Shown piece after piece: positions 13,140-24,099 of a DNA stretch of 64,000 bases (position 1 is its first letter; each line of letters opens with the position of its first letter). The translations under genes and the position numbers were made by a program. The DNA is from Uloborus plumipes (Eukaryota > Arthropoda > Arachnida > Araneae > Uloboridae): assembly GCA_038373865.1 (NCBI GenBank), contig JAXGGA010002818.1, forward strand, positions 1 to 64,000. The letters are read 5' to 3'. A model generated the notes under the pieces. The model ran no database searches. It was not told the DNA's origin and saw only the letters and a list, made by a program, of their open reading frames with translations.

Positions 13140-13506
13140 ATGTAACAAAAAGAACAGAAAATAACCATCACCTTAAACAGTTATATCCTAGCAATGACTG
13201 TAAATTAGCACTGAAAACTGGTTGCGATTACAGAAAATATCTCCCAAAGTTTGCAGTACTTACCTACTAGTGCTGCAATGGTGAAAGTTACCACGAAGAT
13301 AAAACTCACCAAAACGCAAATCAAGGAATAAATCCAACTTACTAGTTAAGGATTCCGGGCTGTTGTGCCGTGGTCTGAATGGCTTTAATCCATACGTTTC
13401 GATCGCAACTGCGGCGGTCATCTTCAGTGGGTGTCGTTGTTTAATTTGGCGACTGATGCGAAATTTCGAACTGCAGCAAGATTTTAAATTGAAAACGCAG
13501 CGCCTT

Positions 13507-14661
13507 CTACCTTCCGGCTCGAGATTGACAGATGACTGGATGCCAAAGCTTGTTAACTTTTACTTCTTCCTCCTTCTTATTAAAATTATTTGGGTGTTTG
13601 AAAATTTCAATGGCCTCTCTATTCAATCTGGGGAAATAATTTGAAGTCCGTGAAATTATTTTGGCTTCTTTGAATTTTATATCATGGATTCCATTAATGA
13701 AAGTGTGCTCCGCGATCGCCGACTTTTCAGTCTGACTCAGCCGGCAATTTCTCTGATGCTCTTTGATTCTTGTATTAACGCTCCGTTTTGTCGTCCCGAT
13801 ATAAACTAATCCACAGGAACAGGGGATCTTATAAACTCCTGCGGCGGACAACGGATCTCTAGCATCTTTCACTGAACGCAGCAGGTCGCTGACTCTATTG
13901 GAGGGCTTAAAAACTGTCTTAATATTATGTCGACGTAAAAGTCTTTCAATTCGGTCTGTGACGTCCTCAACGTAGGGAAGGTAGGCTATGGACTTGACCG
14001 GTTCTTCTTTAGGCGTCTTTCTTTCAGTCTTGGGGTGGAAAGCTCTCTTAATTTCTTGTTTAGAAAATCCATTGGCTTGGAAGACATTAGTAAGGTGGGC
14101 AAGCTCATTTTCAAAAGAAGACGGTTCGCAGATTCTAGAGGCCCTGACGAAAAGTGTTTTTAACACTCCCCTCTTTTGTCGAGGATGGTGATTGGAGTCC
14201 TTGTGTAGATAGCGATCTGTATGTGTTGGCTTGCGGTAAACACAATGGCCAAGGGTTCCGTCTTCCCTCCGGCTGACACAGACATCCAGAAATGGTAACA
14301 TTCCGTCCTTCTCAGTTTCCATGGAAAACTTAATATTCTCATGTATGTTGTTGATATGAGTCAGAAATCGGTAAAGTTCGTCATTTCCATGGCTCCATAT
14401 GACAAAACGTACCTTATCCGTAAACGTACCTATCATCAACGTACCTTAGCCAATAGGTTGGCTGCTTTTTGGCGGTGCTGAGAGCCGCGTCTTCAAATTT
14501 CTCCATATAAAAATTGGCGATAACAGGGCTCAATGGACTCCCCATGGCAACACTATCCTTCTGCTCATAGATGCAATCGTTCCACTTGAAGTACGTTGTT
14601 GTTAAGACCAGCTGGAACAAATCAGAAATGTCAGATGGAAAATTTTCTCGTACACTCTCCT
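13507..14661 (-). pseudogene. Penelope-like polymerase, minus-strand copy (RT end + GIY-YIG), broken
   Basis: The copy starts within the reverse transcriptase, upstream of MGSPLSPVIANFYMEKFEDA, and reaches the catalytic WLRYVDD box. There a ~20-25 bp insertion built from GGTACGT repeats (about 14408-14432) replaces TFVIWSHG's start and adds a stop shortly after. Beyond it the frame resumes and runs 300 residues through the linker (ERLLRRHN, FKPSNRVSDLL) to a GIY-YIG endonuclease (AGVYKIPCSCGLVYIGTTKR). Compared with the plus-strand copy, it has FSKQ for FFKQ, CRLSQ for CRLGQ, TFING for TFSNG and QSRAGR for QSLAGR. It cannot make a full polymerase. Confidence 0.9.
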
Positions 14662-14662
14662 T

Positions 14663-15700
14663 GAGCAGAAGGACGGTGTTGCCATGGGGAGTCCATTGAG
14701 CCCTGTTATCGCCAATTTTTATATGGAGAAATTTGAAGACGCGGCTCTCAGCACCGCCAAAAAGCAGCCAACCTGTTGGCTAAGGTACGTTGATGATACT
14801 TTTGTCATATGGAGCCATGGAAATGACGAACTTTACCGATTTCTGACTCATATCAACAACATACATGAGAATATTAAGTTTTCCATGGAAACTGAGAAGG
14901 ACGGAATGTTACCATTTCTGGATGTCTGTGTCAGCCGGAGGGAAGACGGAACCCTTGGCCATTGTGTTTACCGCAAGCCAACACATACAGATCGCTATCT
15001 ACACAAGGACTCCAATCACCATCCTCGACAAAAGAGGGGAGTGTTAAAAACACTTTTCGTCAGGGCCTCTAGAATCTGCGAACCGTCTTCTTTTGAAAAT
15101 GAGCTTGCCCACCTTACTAATGTCTTCCAAGCCAATGGATTTTTTAAACAAGAAATTAAGAGAGCTTTCCACCCCAAGACTGAAAGAAAGACGCCTAAAG
15201 AAGAACCGGTCAAGTCCATAGCCTACCTTCCCTACGTTGAGGACGTCACAGACCGAATTGAAAGACTTTTACGTCGACATAATATTAAGACAGTTTTTAA
15301 GCCCTCCAATAGAGTCAGCGACCTGCTGCGTTCAGTGAAAGATGCTAGAGATCCGTTGTCCGCCGCAGGAGTTTATAAGATCCCCTGTTCCTGTGGATTA
15401 GTTTATATCGGGACGACAAAACGGAGCGTTAATACAAGAATCAAAGAGCATCAGAGAAATTGCCGGCTGGGTCAGACTGAAAAGTCGGCGATCGCGGAGC
15501 ACACTTTCAGTAATGGAATCCATGATATAAAATTCAAAGAAGCCAAAATAATTTCACGGACTTCAAATTATTTCCCCAGATTGAATAGAGAGGCCATTGA
15601 AATTTTCAAGCACCCAAATAATTTTAATAAGAAGGAGGAAGAAGTAAAAGTTAACAAGCTTTGGCATCCAGTCATCTGTCAATCTCTAGCCGGAAGGTAG
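14663..15700 (+). pseudogene. Penelope-like polymerase, plus-strand copy, 5'-truncated but open
   Basis: An uninterrupted 338-codon frame from ATG 14684, an internal methionine of the RT (MGSPLSPV is the family's catalytic-domain motif, not a true start). RT box YVDD is at residues 35-38. The linker follows (residues ~70-225), then GIY-YIG with GVY at 229-231, YIG at 241-243, the arginine of NTRIKEH at 252 and a likely catalytic glutamate in NREAIEI at 302. Family members nick target DNA with this nuclease and copy their RNA from the nick. The N-terminal RT motifs are missing, so it is dead although open. Confidence 0.9.
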
Positions 15701-15911
15701 AAGGCGCTGCGTTTTCAATTTAAAATCTTGCAGCAGTTCGAAATTTCGCATCAGTCGCCAAATTAAACAACGACACCCACTGAAGATGACCGCCGCAGTT
15801 GCGATCGAAACGTATGGATTAAAGCCATTCAGACCACGGCACAACAGCCCGGAATCCTTAACTAGTATTTACTCCGGCCGTGAAAGCCTTCATTCTTACA
15901 AATCCAACTTA

Positions 15912-16944
15912 GTTTAAGTTACACAGAAAAAATAAGGTTAGACAGAAAAATGGGAATAAAAAGATGAAAAGGGGAAGCGCGACATGCCAGAAATTCTACT
16001 TCGCAAAATCAAATTACCAAGGCAGATCATTTTGTTCGGCTAAATGCCTAAACGGAGAATAAATTGGCTTTTCTTTTTAATGGTAAGTGTTTTCGTGTTA
16101 AAAGTGGAAAGCATGATTTAGAATTTGATTGTAACATTTATAGATTGTAATTGAAGCGTGATTAATCGTTTTGTCGTGCAACATTTTTTTCTAATCACTG
16201 GAGATTTTTTTTTTGTTTTGTTTTTTTCAAAACTGACTGAATATATCCGCAAAAAATTTTTTCTTTGATTCTCCTATGAAAAAAAAAAAAGCTATGTAAT
16301 TTGCAGGGGAAAACAAGGTAATAAGAGACGACAAAAAAAAAAAACTGATCATTTAAATTCACTTTTCATTGGTCTCAAAATATAACGGCTCCTAAATATC
16401 TTCTTCATGAAAGAAAGAGAAGATGTAGTTTCAAGATATTCAATTTCTTTAAAAATATTTTCTGTTTTTTTTTAATCGCTTTTTATTTTTCTATTTTTCT
16501 TTACGGATCGAGGAACAGTTCTACTTTACTCTATTTTCGTTACAAGATTAGTGGATAAGGAGATGTACTTCATTGCTGCCTATAACTTCCATGTAACAAT
16601 ATAAAAATAATAATGAGCACACAAATAACTTTCGCTATTTTTGGGGAGTGGAGGGGGTTAGATATCGTTTGAAATTCATATCAATAAAATCGGCTGTTTT
16701 GTAACTAAGAAAATATTAATATAATCCTTACCATTTTACATAAAAATCTTAAATGTAAAATCCTTAATGGGAATTGAAAAAAAAAAAAAAACACACACAC
16801 ACACACAAAAAAACTTCTCTTTCGCAAGATGGAAATGATCTGTATGTTTTCGATTTTTCTCTCAGTATACAGATAAAAGAAGGACATGCATATGAAATTT
16901 GAGATGAAATTTTTTGAGAATAATAATTTTAAATGAAACACGTT
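15912..16944. other. AT-rich stretch, no gene recognised
   Basis: Contains A- and T-runs (16208, 16279, 16777) and a short (CA)n at 16791-16805. No gene or element ends seen. Confidence 0.5.
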
Positions 16945-17170
16945 GGAAATAGGCTGGCGGTATATACCGCCTATTTCTTTTCTCAAATTTTTAATTTAAA
17001 TTTCATTTGCTGCTTTAGAATTAATCAATATAAAAAGATATCAGATTAACTGAAATTTTTGACTGTTTTCATCAAGAAATCATATATTTATTTTATTTCA
17101 TACTTTTTAGTGCGAATCAAAATGATAGAAATAGTCTTTAAACTAAAAAAGTTTCTTTTTTATTGAAGTT
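16945..17170 (+). repeat. Dispersed repeat pair C, copy 1
   Basis: Resembles 23183-23440 in the same orientation. Shared elements are GGTATATACCGCCTATTTCTT versus CTATACCGCCTATATTTCTT, AATCATATA...ATTTCATA and TTTTTAGTGCGAATCAA versus TTTTTAATGCGAACCAA. Divergence is high and the family is unknown. Confidence 0.5.
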
Positions 17171-17371
17171 ACGAAAGAATGGACTAGCTATATATTTTTC
17201 TTAATCCGTTAGCGAGAGTGAAAAAAACAAGATTTTAAGAAAAATGAAAAATAAAACAAGAATTACGTATCTAAAACGTACCCTTACCTTTCATGATAGT
17301 TTTGTTTTCAGTTCCTTGAATAATGATCGATTAAAAACAATCGAGTTTTGAAAAAAAAAGTGTTCGCGTAG

Positions 17372-17548
17372 CAGGCCCGTCAGTTAGGGGAACGGGGGGG
17401 GGGCAATTCCCCCCCCCCCTCGACTTTGGGAAATCAATGTATTGGCATATAAGTGGCGTGGTTTTTGGCACTTTTTTGGTAAATTTTACATTGTGTATGC
17501 ACCTTTTGCCCCCCACCCCCCCTGGAAAATTTCGAAATGACGTCCCTG
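17372..17548. mobile_element. hAT-type MITE, family CAGGCCCGTC, copy 1
   Basis: It starts CAGGCCCGTCAGTTAGGGG and ends ATGACGTCCCTG. The 8-bp flanks TCGCGTAG (17364-17371) and TCGCGTTG (17549-17556) match at 7 of 8 positions. The same family occurs at 19823-19987 and 46890-47043. The interior has a long G-run/C-run palindrome. CAGG...CCTG ends with 8-bp duplications are typical of hAT. Confidence 0.8.
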
Positions 17549-17556
17549 TCGCGTTG

Positions 17557-18970
17557 TCTAACTTTTCGAAAATCTCAAGAACATTTTTTTTCTCCTTTTC
17601 AAAACTTATAGTGATTGCCTACCTCAAGATTCTAATAGGTACCTCTTATTGTGTAGGTAATAGTTATTTTTGAAGACGCTGCTTTTTTTTTTAGTTTTAC
17701 GAACTTCAAGAATAATTTTAAAACTTAATTACGATCGCGAACTTTTTAATCTTTCTCTAGATGTATCGAAGAAAAATATTTTGAATAAATAAGAGTTTTG
17801 AAAGTCAATACTTAATTTAAATGATTTGAAGCTCAGAAAAAGGCAAGGGATTTTTTTCTGAATGCGTAGAAAGGTGAAAATAAACTCCTATACACATAAG
17901 TTGATGCAATATCAAAAGCCGAAACCCTTCAGAGGTAGCATGGAGTCAGGGACTAGAAAAGACAGCTTTTGGTCTCATTATGCATTTTCATTTCCGCACA
18001 CTCTCCCATCAACGGAGACTCGGGGACCTTTTAGACGGAAGCACGCTTGCTCAAAATGAGCTAATTTAGCAGTTTATTTTAGATAAAAGGTATGAGAGGA
18101 ATTTTTAGACTTATGACTTGTTCAGAGCAAAATGAACCGGTGATTGAGTAAAACAGGAAAATGTCGAGAATTTTGATGACATTTAATTATCTGTACATGT
18201 AAAATTGTCTGTATGTATGTACGTATGAGTATGTTCCTTATGGTAATCAACCGTTTATGTCAGATCTTTGCAAATTGACTATAGACTTCTGATGCTATGG
18301 AACTCACATAGAAGGGTTTTCTTTAATATCCACATTTTACGTCATATATGGTCAAGAACAACCATAAGGGTGGGGGAAGGGGGAGGGTGCGGGGTAGGTC
18401 CGACAGAAAATCTGTAAAACGCAATGCATATGCCTAATAATAACAATGAATTTTTAAAAAATCTTAAGAGGTTTAAACTTAAATTTTGAGCCGTAAAATT
18501 GCTCTTCTCTACACATTGACGGGAAATTTAACATTTCCTAAAAAAATATTTCAGCTTCATTGTTGAACAGGCGTCACTTTTATTTTTGAAGGAAAGCTTT
18601 TACTTTTGAGGTAGATCGTGTAACGTACATAAAACATCATGATGTGTTATTTTTCTAGTGAAAGCATAGGGGATTTTCAAAATGTGCTGTTATTAACGCA
18701 AAGTTGAAAATTCAAAGCAAGAGCTCACATTTCAGCTAATACAGACTTTTCTTTTTTTATACTTTTCACGCGTCACATCCCTATTTAAAAAAGTAAACTT
18801 CTCGATCGGCAACTTTTACAAACTGAGCTTAGTTGTTTCGGCTTTTTCTAATGTTATTTCTCATAATAATAATGCCATTTATCGTAATTACAATATTCAT
18901 ATATAGCTCATGGAAGCTTATTATAGTAACATTACCAACAATTTTAGTTTTAGTATTTTGTGTATTTGTG
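17557..18970. other. AT-rich stretch, no gene recognised
   Basis: A 65-codon open frame at 17862-18059 has no domain. A G-rich patch lies near 18370. Nothing else supported. Confidence 0.45.
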
Positions 18971-19228
18971 CAGGGACCGCGCTAACAGTTTTAAGTTGTT
19001 AGCCAGTGAATTAGCCAAACTTTAAAAGTCTTAGCCAAGTTTCAAAAGTTTTAGTCAAAGAATTGAATTTATTTTTCTTTCGTAATACAATACATATAAT
19101 TTTTCTCCCCCAGTGAAGATTTCAGAGAATTTTCGTTCGCCAACACTTTAGCCACATCAGAATTTCTTTCGCCGAATTTTCGATTTTATCGCATTTGGCG
19201 AGGTGGCGAATGCTTAGCGCGGTCCCTG
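18971..19228. mobile_element. hAT-like MITE with CAGGGACCGCGCTAA ends
   Basis: Terminal inverted repeat CAGGGACCGCGCTAA...TTAGCGCGGTCCCTG is perfect over 13 or more bases. The flanking 8-mers (TATTTGTG and GTGTGTCT) do not match convincingly, so the superfamily is assigned from the ends only. The interior has repeated TTAGCCA words. Confidence 0.7.
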
Positions 19229-19822
19229 GTGTGTCTTCCGGGCTTTATTCTTGCTCAAATTCAATCTTCTCGTCTATATTACTCCACTCTCATATCTCAT
19301 TCAACGCCTTTTTTTTTAATAGCAACTATGTCTAGTAGACCAAAAAATAGTTTTTCGTTGTGTACAACTACGTTTGGTCTGATTTTATGACGCAAACTTA
19401 TAACATTCAAGACATATTGTTAAAAATTTAATATATACATTTCTTAAAAGTCAAAAACAACTTCATAGTAAAGGCGATATAAAGCAAGTAATTAAATGAA
19501 ACTAATTGCAGAACATGATGGCTAGCTTCGAAAGTAATTCGCAATATCACCACTGAATAGCAGTGCTTAACGTAATAGAAACTTCTGTATTCAACATTAC
19601 CGCAGTACTTAAAATGATTAGATTTCAGAGGAGAAAAATTGAGATACAATTAAAATAGTGTTGATCTCAATCACACCCTCTAACGTGATCGATATAAAAA
19701 ATAAACTTAGTAACTATTTCCACGAGATAAAAAAAGAACAATTTCTTAACAATTGTTTGCTTATGTAATCTTACGGTAGTATATAACAAGAAGTTTCTTT
19801 CAAAACTGAACGAGCATACTTT

Positions 19823-19987
19823 CAGGCCCGTCGTTTAAAGTTTTTCTGAGGGGTGGGGGTCAAAGGGTGCAAACACAATGCAATTTCATCAGGAAGCAGA
19901 AAAAACCACGCCCACTTATATGTTAATACATTGATTTCTCAAAGAAAGGGGTGAGCAAGTGCCCCCCTCCCCTAATTGACGTGCCTG
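19823..19987. mobile_element. hAT-type MITE, family CAGGCCCGTC, copy 2
   Basis: It starts CAGGCCCGTCGTTTAAAG and ends TTGACGTGCCTG, with a perfect 8-bp duplication CATACTTT at 19815-19822 and 19988-19995. The interior ATATGTTAATACATTGATTT is shared with the copy at 46890. Confidence 0.9.
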
Positions 19988-19995
19988 CATACTTT

Positions 19996-21061
19996 CCTGT
20001 ATACCAGCATAGGCGTTTTAGGATCCTACCAGTATTCTCTTAGTTAGCTAAAATGCAAATTATGACAGACATCCCTTTTGAATCCTCAATCAGGGATATT
20101 TTCAAAATGACTCTTAAGCAAAGAAATTAGTAAAATGACAAGATTTTTAGCATTAAATATGAAATTCTTTTTAAAAATATTTACTTCTTCGTGTCCAACT
20201 CGAAACGAACGAAGAAATTAAATACTTTATTTTTTCATGTCTTCAGTTTCTTTCTTTGTTATGTACCTAAAATTTTGTTTGAAAATTTTTACTCTCACGT
20301 TTTCAGCTCAAATCGAACTGATAAAATAAATACCTTATTACTCTATGGTTTTCGTTTCTTTTACTTCTTCTTTTCTACCTCTACATTTTATGTATTACCT
20401 TAACATAAAAACAATTAGCGTTTCTCTTCTTTTTGGCACACCAAGTGAAACATTCATGCATATAATATACTATGCTATGGAAATAAAAAAAATGTAACGA
20501 GATAAACTAGATTCCCAAAAATAGCTATTGGAATTGCATTAGAGAAATTCCTGGTATTTTTGAAAATATACCACGACAAAGAAATGAAAATAATAACGAG
20601 ATCTAATAGATTTCCGAAAATAGCAATTAAAATTGTGCTGGAGTTGTCCATCAATTTTCAGACAAAAGTGTCTGCATGATTTTCTTGAAATTGAATCAAT
20701 TATTTTTTCTCACTCAACTTAACTAAGGTTCTTCAGGGAGAGTTTCTTCAATATCCGAGGCATTAACTATTCCAACGTTCACTATTTGGATTTAGATTTC
20801 AGGCTGAAAGCGAAAGTTTCTTCCTTTTTCTTCTCACCCTTACAGATAACATATAAAACGACATTGTGTGTCATGATAAAAAATGATTTGTTTTAGTTCT
20901 CAAGATGAGGAAAAAAATTGATGCGTTTTATCCCTCCTGAGTATTGGTTTTCTCGATATGATTTCAGAAGCTATGTTTAAATTTTTTTGCAATAAAATAA
21001 TTATTTTAATTGCAGTTACAGATCATGTAGAGCGATGGAACACATTTGATTCTTTTAAAAT
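19996..21061. other. AT-rich stretch, no gene recognised
   Basis: Phenylalanine-rich open frame 20191-20403 covers a loose internal duplication (GTTTTCAGCTCAAATCGAAC versus GTGTCCAACTCGAAACGAAC). No domain or gene signal. Confidence 0.4.
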
Positions 21062-21452
21062 ATTTTTTTTTAGTGTCACATGTGGGTTTGTTTGTATGTA
21101 TGTAACTCTGAATAAAAGATAAAATTCACGTTCCTTACAAACATAAAAGTAATATATTTAATGATAAATTAGTAATACTAAAAACTTAACTACATTACAT
21201 ATTGATGTATTATAAGTGTTTCAGTTGTTTGTGTATGTAACTCTGAATAAAAGATAAGATTCACGTTCTTTGCAAACATAGAAGTAACATATTTAGTACT
21301 ATTATTAATACTAAAGGCTAAACTATGTTACATGTTGATGTATCATAAGTGCATGTAAACTTAGCGGATATTCAATTGTTTTGAAAATCAGAGCGAAATC
21401 ATTTAGAGTATCGTAAAATATAGTTTGATTAACTCTAAAAGCGTATTTTTGA
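21062..21452 (-). repeat. Dispersed repeat family A, copy 3 (internally duplicated)
   Basis: Two tandem units carrying TAACTCTGAATAAAAGATAA (21101 and 21238) and AGGCTAAACTATGTTACATG, ending with AACTCTAAAAGCGTATTTTT near 21450. Opposite in orientation to the copies at 25530 and 61996. Confidence 0.75.
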
Positions 21453-22394
21453 AGTTTTTTTTAAACTATAATTTGTTTATTTATTATACATTTCTCAAAT
21501 TGTCTGTACCACAAAAACTAATATAAAAAAAATCAATAAATAACGACCCTGATTGCCGATCTCATATGAAATTGAACTTCATGGTTCAAAACATAACAAA
21601 ATTTGAATAAATTAAAGTTTTTTCTAGACATAGGATACACAGGAAAGGGAAAATAACCACACTTAGTAAAATTTGTTAGTCGCAAAAGTAGAATCAAGAG
21701 TTAAAATAGAAAATTCTTTTAAAATCCTTTCTTATATACAACAAGTTTTAAATCATCGAGTTTCTTTCCTTGTCGACTAACAATGACATCGCTACCATTC
21801 GCATGAAAAAAGGTTTAGAAGAATATTTGAAATTTGTAAAATAGAGTAGCTATGTGTGTAATTCGAGCTTTATTTAAAATTGAAACAAATTTCATTGAAC
21901 GTAAAAAATTAAATCTTTTTGTTGGTACTAAAATGTTAAATGTGCGAATAAGTTTTGAGTACCAAAATTGCGGAAAAGCGCTAATTTGTAAGTTTTTTAA
22001 AAACTTTCTCAGTTTACTTTCATTGTCCTTGTGATCGCATTTCACTTCCGCTTTTTTATTGTTGCCAAAAGCAATCCGAAATAATAGTAAGTAACTACTT
22101 CTGCTTTTCAATTGTTGCCAAGAACAGTGAAAATAATTGTAATTATAAAAATAATCTTGTTAATAAATTTAACGAAGTTCAATGCTGATCTTAAGCAAGC
22201 TTATGTTTAGTCTTTGACTATTTTAAATTTTTAAAATAATGCCCGCTTTAGAAACATCGATTCAAATCAAGGTATCGGCTTAAAAATGTCTTTAAAAGGT
22301 TTTTGTTTTGACTATATACTTGTTCAAAATTGCTTTTGAACTTGAGCATATAAACTGGCAATATTTAGAGCAGATTAACGGTAAATATAAGCTA
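21453..22394. other. AT-rich stretch, no gene recognised
   Basis: Overlapping frames on both strands at 21815-22111 show no domain. Nothing else supported. Confidence 0.45.
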
Positions 22395-22870
22395 CTAGCT
22401 TATTACCCGGCGTTTCCCGGGTGCTAATTATTATAGTTCCATTATAATTGTTTTTAACTTATTTCATGCTAAAATGAAATAGGTGAGCCTTAAATTGTTA
22501 ATTCATTGTTAATCTTAATCTTTGTTGGAAAATACTGATATTTAAATGCGTTATGTTTTTAATTTGTATGCTCAAAGACTTATCTCTATTACTCTATCCA
22601 TTCAAATTGAAAGAAAATGGCCATTTTGAGACAAAAAACTTGAATTTTGAGCTTTTAGATTTTTTTAAATTTTCAAAACCCCGCCTATATGAATTCTAAT
22701 GCATCAAGGAACCTCCGTGTCAAGTGTGATGAAAAGTCAACGAAAACTGGATTTGTATAAGGAACAAACATACAAATATATATATACGTATACATACATC
22801 CATTTTTATGTATATAGACTGTCCTCTTTATGAGCAATGCATTGCACATATTAAAACAAAAGTCAATCCT
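22395..22870 (-). mobile_element. Helitron-type 3' end, minus strand, with degraded body
   Basis: Read on the minus strand the end is CCCGGGAAACGCCGGGTAA followed by TAAGCTAG, a hairpin plus CTAG tail like the end at 43723. The body would run rightward, through an AT-rich stretch with (TA)n at 22779-22793 and a T-run at 22873-22892. No TC 5' end was identified, so the right limit is a guess. Confidence 0.4.
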
Positions 22871-23182
22871 GGTTTTTTTTTTTTTTTTTTTTAAATCAGA
22901 AAATATGCAACAGTTAAATTTGTTTTGAAATTCAACACGTTTTACCTCAAATAAATATCAAATCGAAAAGACTTGAAAATAAAATATAAAAAATATTCTG
23001 CTAATCCCAACGATTATTTCTGTAAGTTTGGTTCCCCATTAAGAAAGAAGTATAAAAGAAAATAAGTACATGATTTACTCATTACAACATTCAAGAATTG
23101 TAGTTTATCTTAATATCTTTACATTTAGATTTATTTTAAAGCATCCAATAAAATTTGAATAGAGATTTTGAGAGCAGAAACA

Positions 23183-23440
23183 GACGGTATAGTTTTCCCA
23201 GTAATAGCTTTTACTATACCGCCTATATTTCTTCCTTTACCTATTTTTTACTTAAGTTTTACTGGCTTTTGAAAGATTCCGAACAGAAACTATAATAAGA
23301 TAAACTGCAATTTTTGAGTGTTGTAATCAATGAATCATATACTCATTTCATTTCATAATTTTTAATGCGAACCAAGCTTACAGAAATTGTCCTTGGAGTT
23401 TAAAAAAACAGACATTTTTTATCTTTTAGTAATTGATATT
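23183..23440 (+). repeat. Dispersed repeat pair C, copy 2
   Basis: Relative of 16945-17170. It contains a GACGGTATAG...CTATACCGCC hairpin at 23185-23224. Confidence 0.5.
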
Positions 23441-24099
23441 TTTGGTGATTAAAGTACAATAAAAATAAGACCTAGCTAAGAACATTCTCGATCAAGTTTT
23501 CTTTCGAAAAAAAAAGAAAGAAAAGTCTCCTTTCGGGCAAAGTTGATCCATCCTTATACGTGTTTTGACGACTGACTTTTCTTACAATAGTATGGAAAAA
23601 AGCACTTGGAAGTGAAAACTTGTGTCGCAACTAGGGTTTTTACTATTCCTTAGAACTACACACAAACTTTTAGAGGTTAACTCAAGCCCTATGCTTCATA
23701 ACTTTAAATGTACATAACTGTCGAAAAAGAAATCCTAATTGGCAGGATGTATACTTAATTTATGAAATTCTAGTAATCGGATGGACATTTTCCTTACTGC
23801 CACTTCAGCATTTTTGCTACATGCAACTGATGGACATGCAACTGACATGGTAAAGTCTATAAAAGTACTAACATTAAATTAAACATTTAAACAACCCCTG
23901 ACACTGCTTGCCAATCTCATATTTAAATGAACTTCTCTGGTCATAAAGCATTTTAAATCAAAATAAACTCATGTTTGTGAAAATTGCAACACCATGAAGG
24001 ACTTACGCGAATGGGTGAAATTTTCAGCAAATACAAAGTAGGGTATGATATGCAAATAAATAGAATTTTAGACTCGTAGCGCATGCGTACGCTGAGCAG

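Larger units (their letters stand above)
13342..15899. mobile_element. Head-to-head pair of 5'-truncated Penelope-like elements, one insertion
   Basis: Two copies of one Penelope-like retroelement face each other, with 3' ends outward: minus-strand copy 13342-14661 and plus-strand copy 14663-15899. The 12-bp AAATCCAACTTA is repeated exactly at 13330-13341 and 15900-15911, so the pair is framed by a single target duplication. Both outer ends share TTAAGGATTCCGGGCTG or its complement; the right copy has about 33 extra terminal bases. Translations differ by only a handful of residues, so the insertion is young. The junction near 14655-14665 shares GAGCAG. Both copies lack the N-terminal part of the polymerase. 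Confidence 0.9.

Noticed and set aside
13988..14191. Shadow frames inside the Penelope copies (13988-14191, 14160-14342, 14865-15047, 15016-15219)
   Set aside because: They lie antisense or out of phase to a recognised polymerase frame and have no domain of their own.
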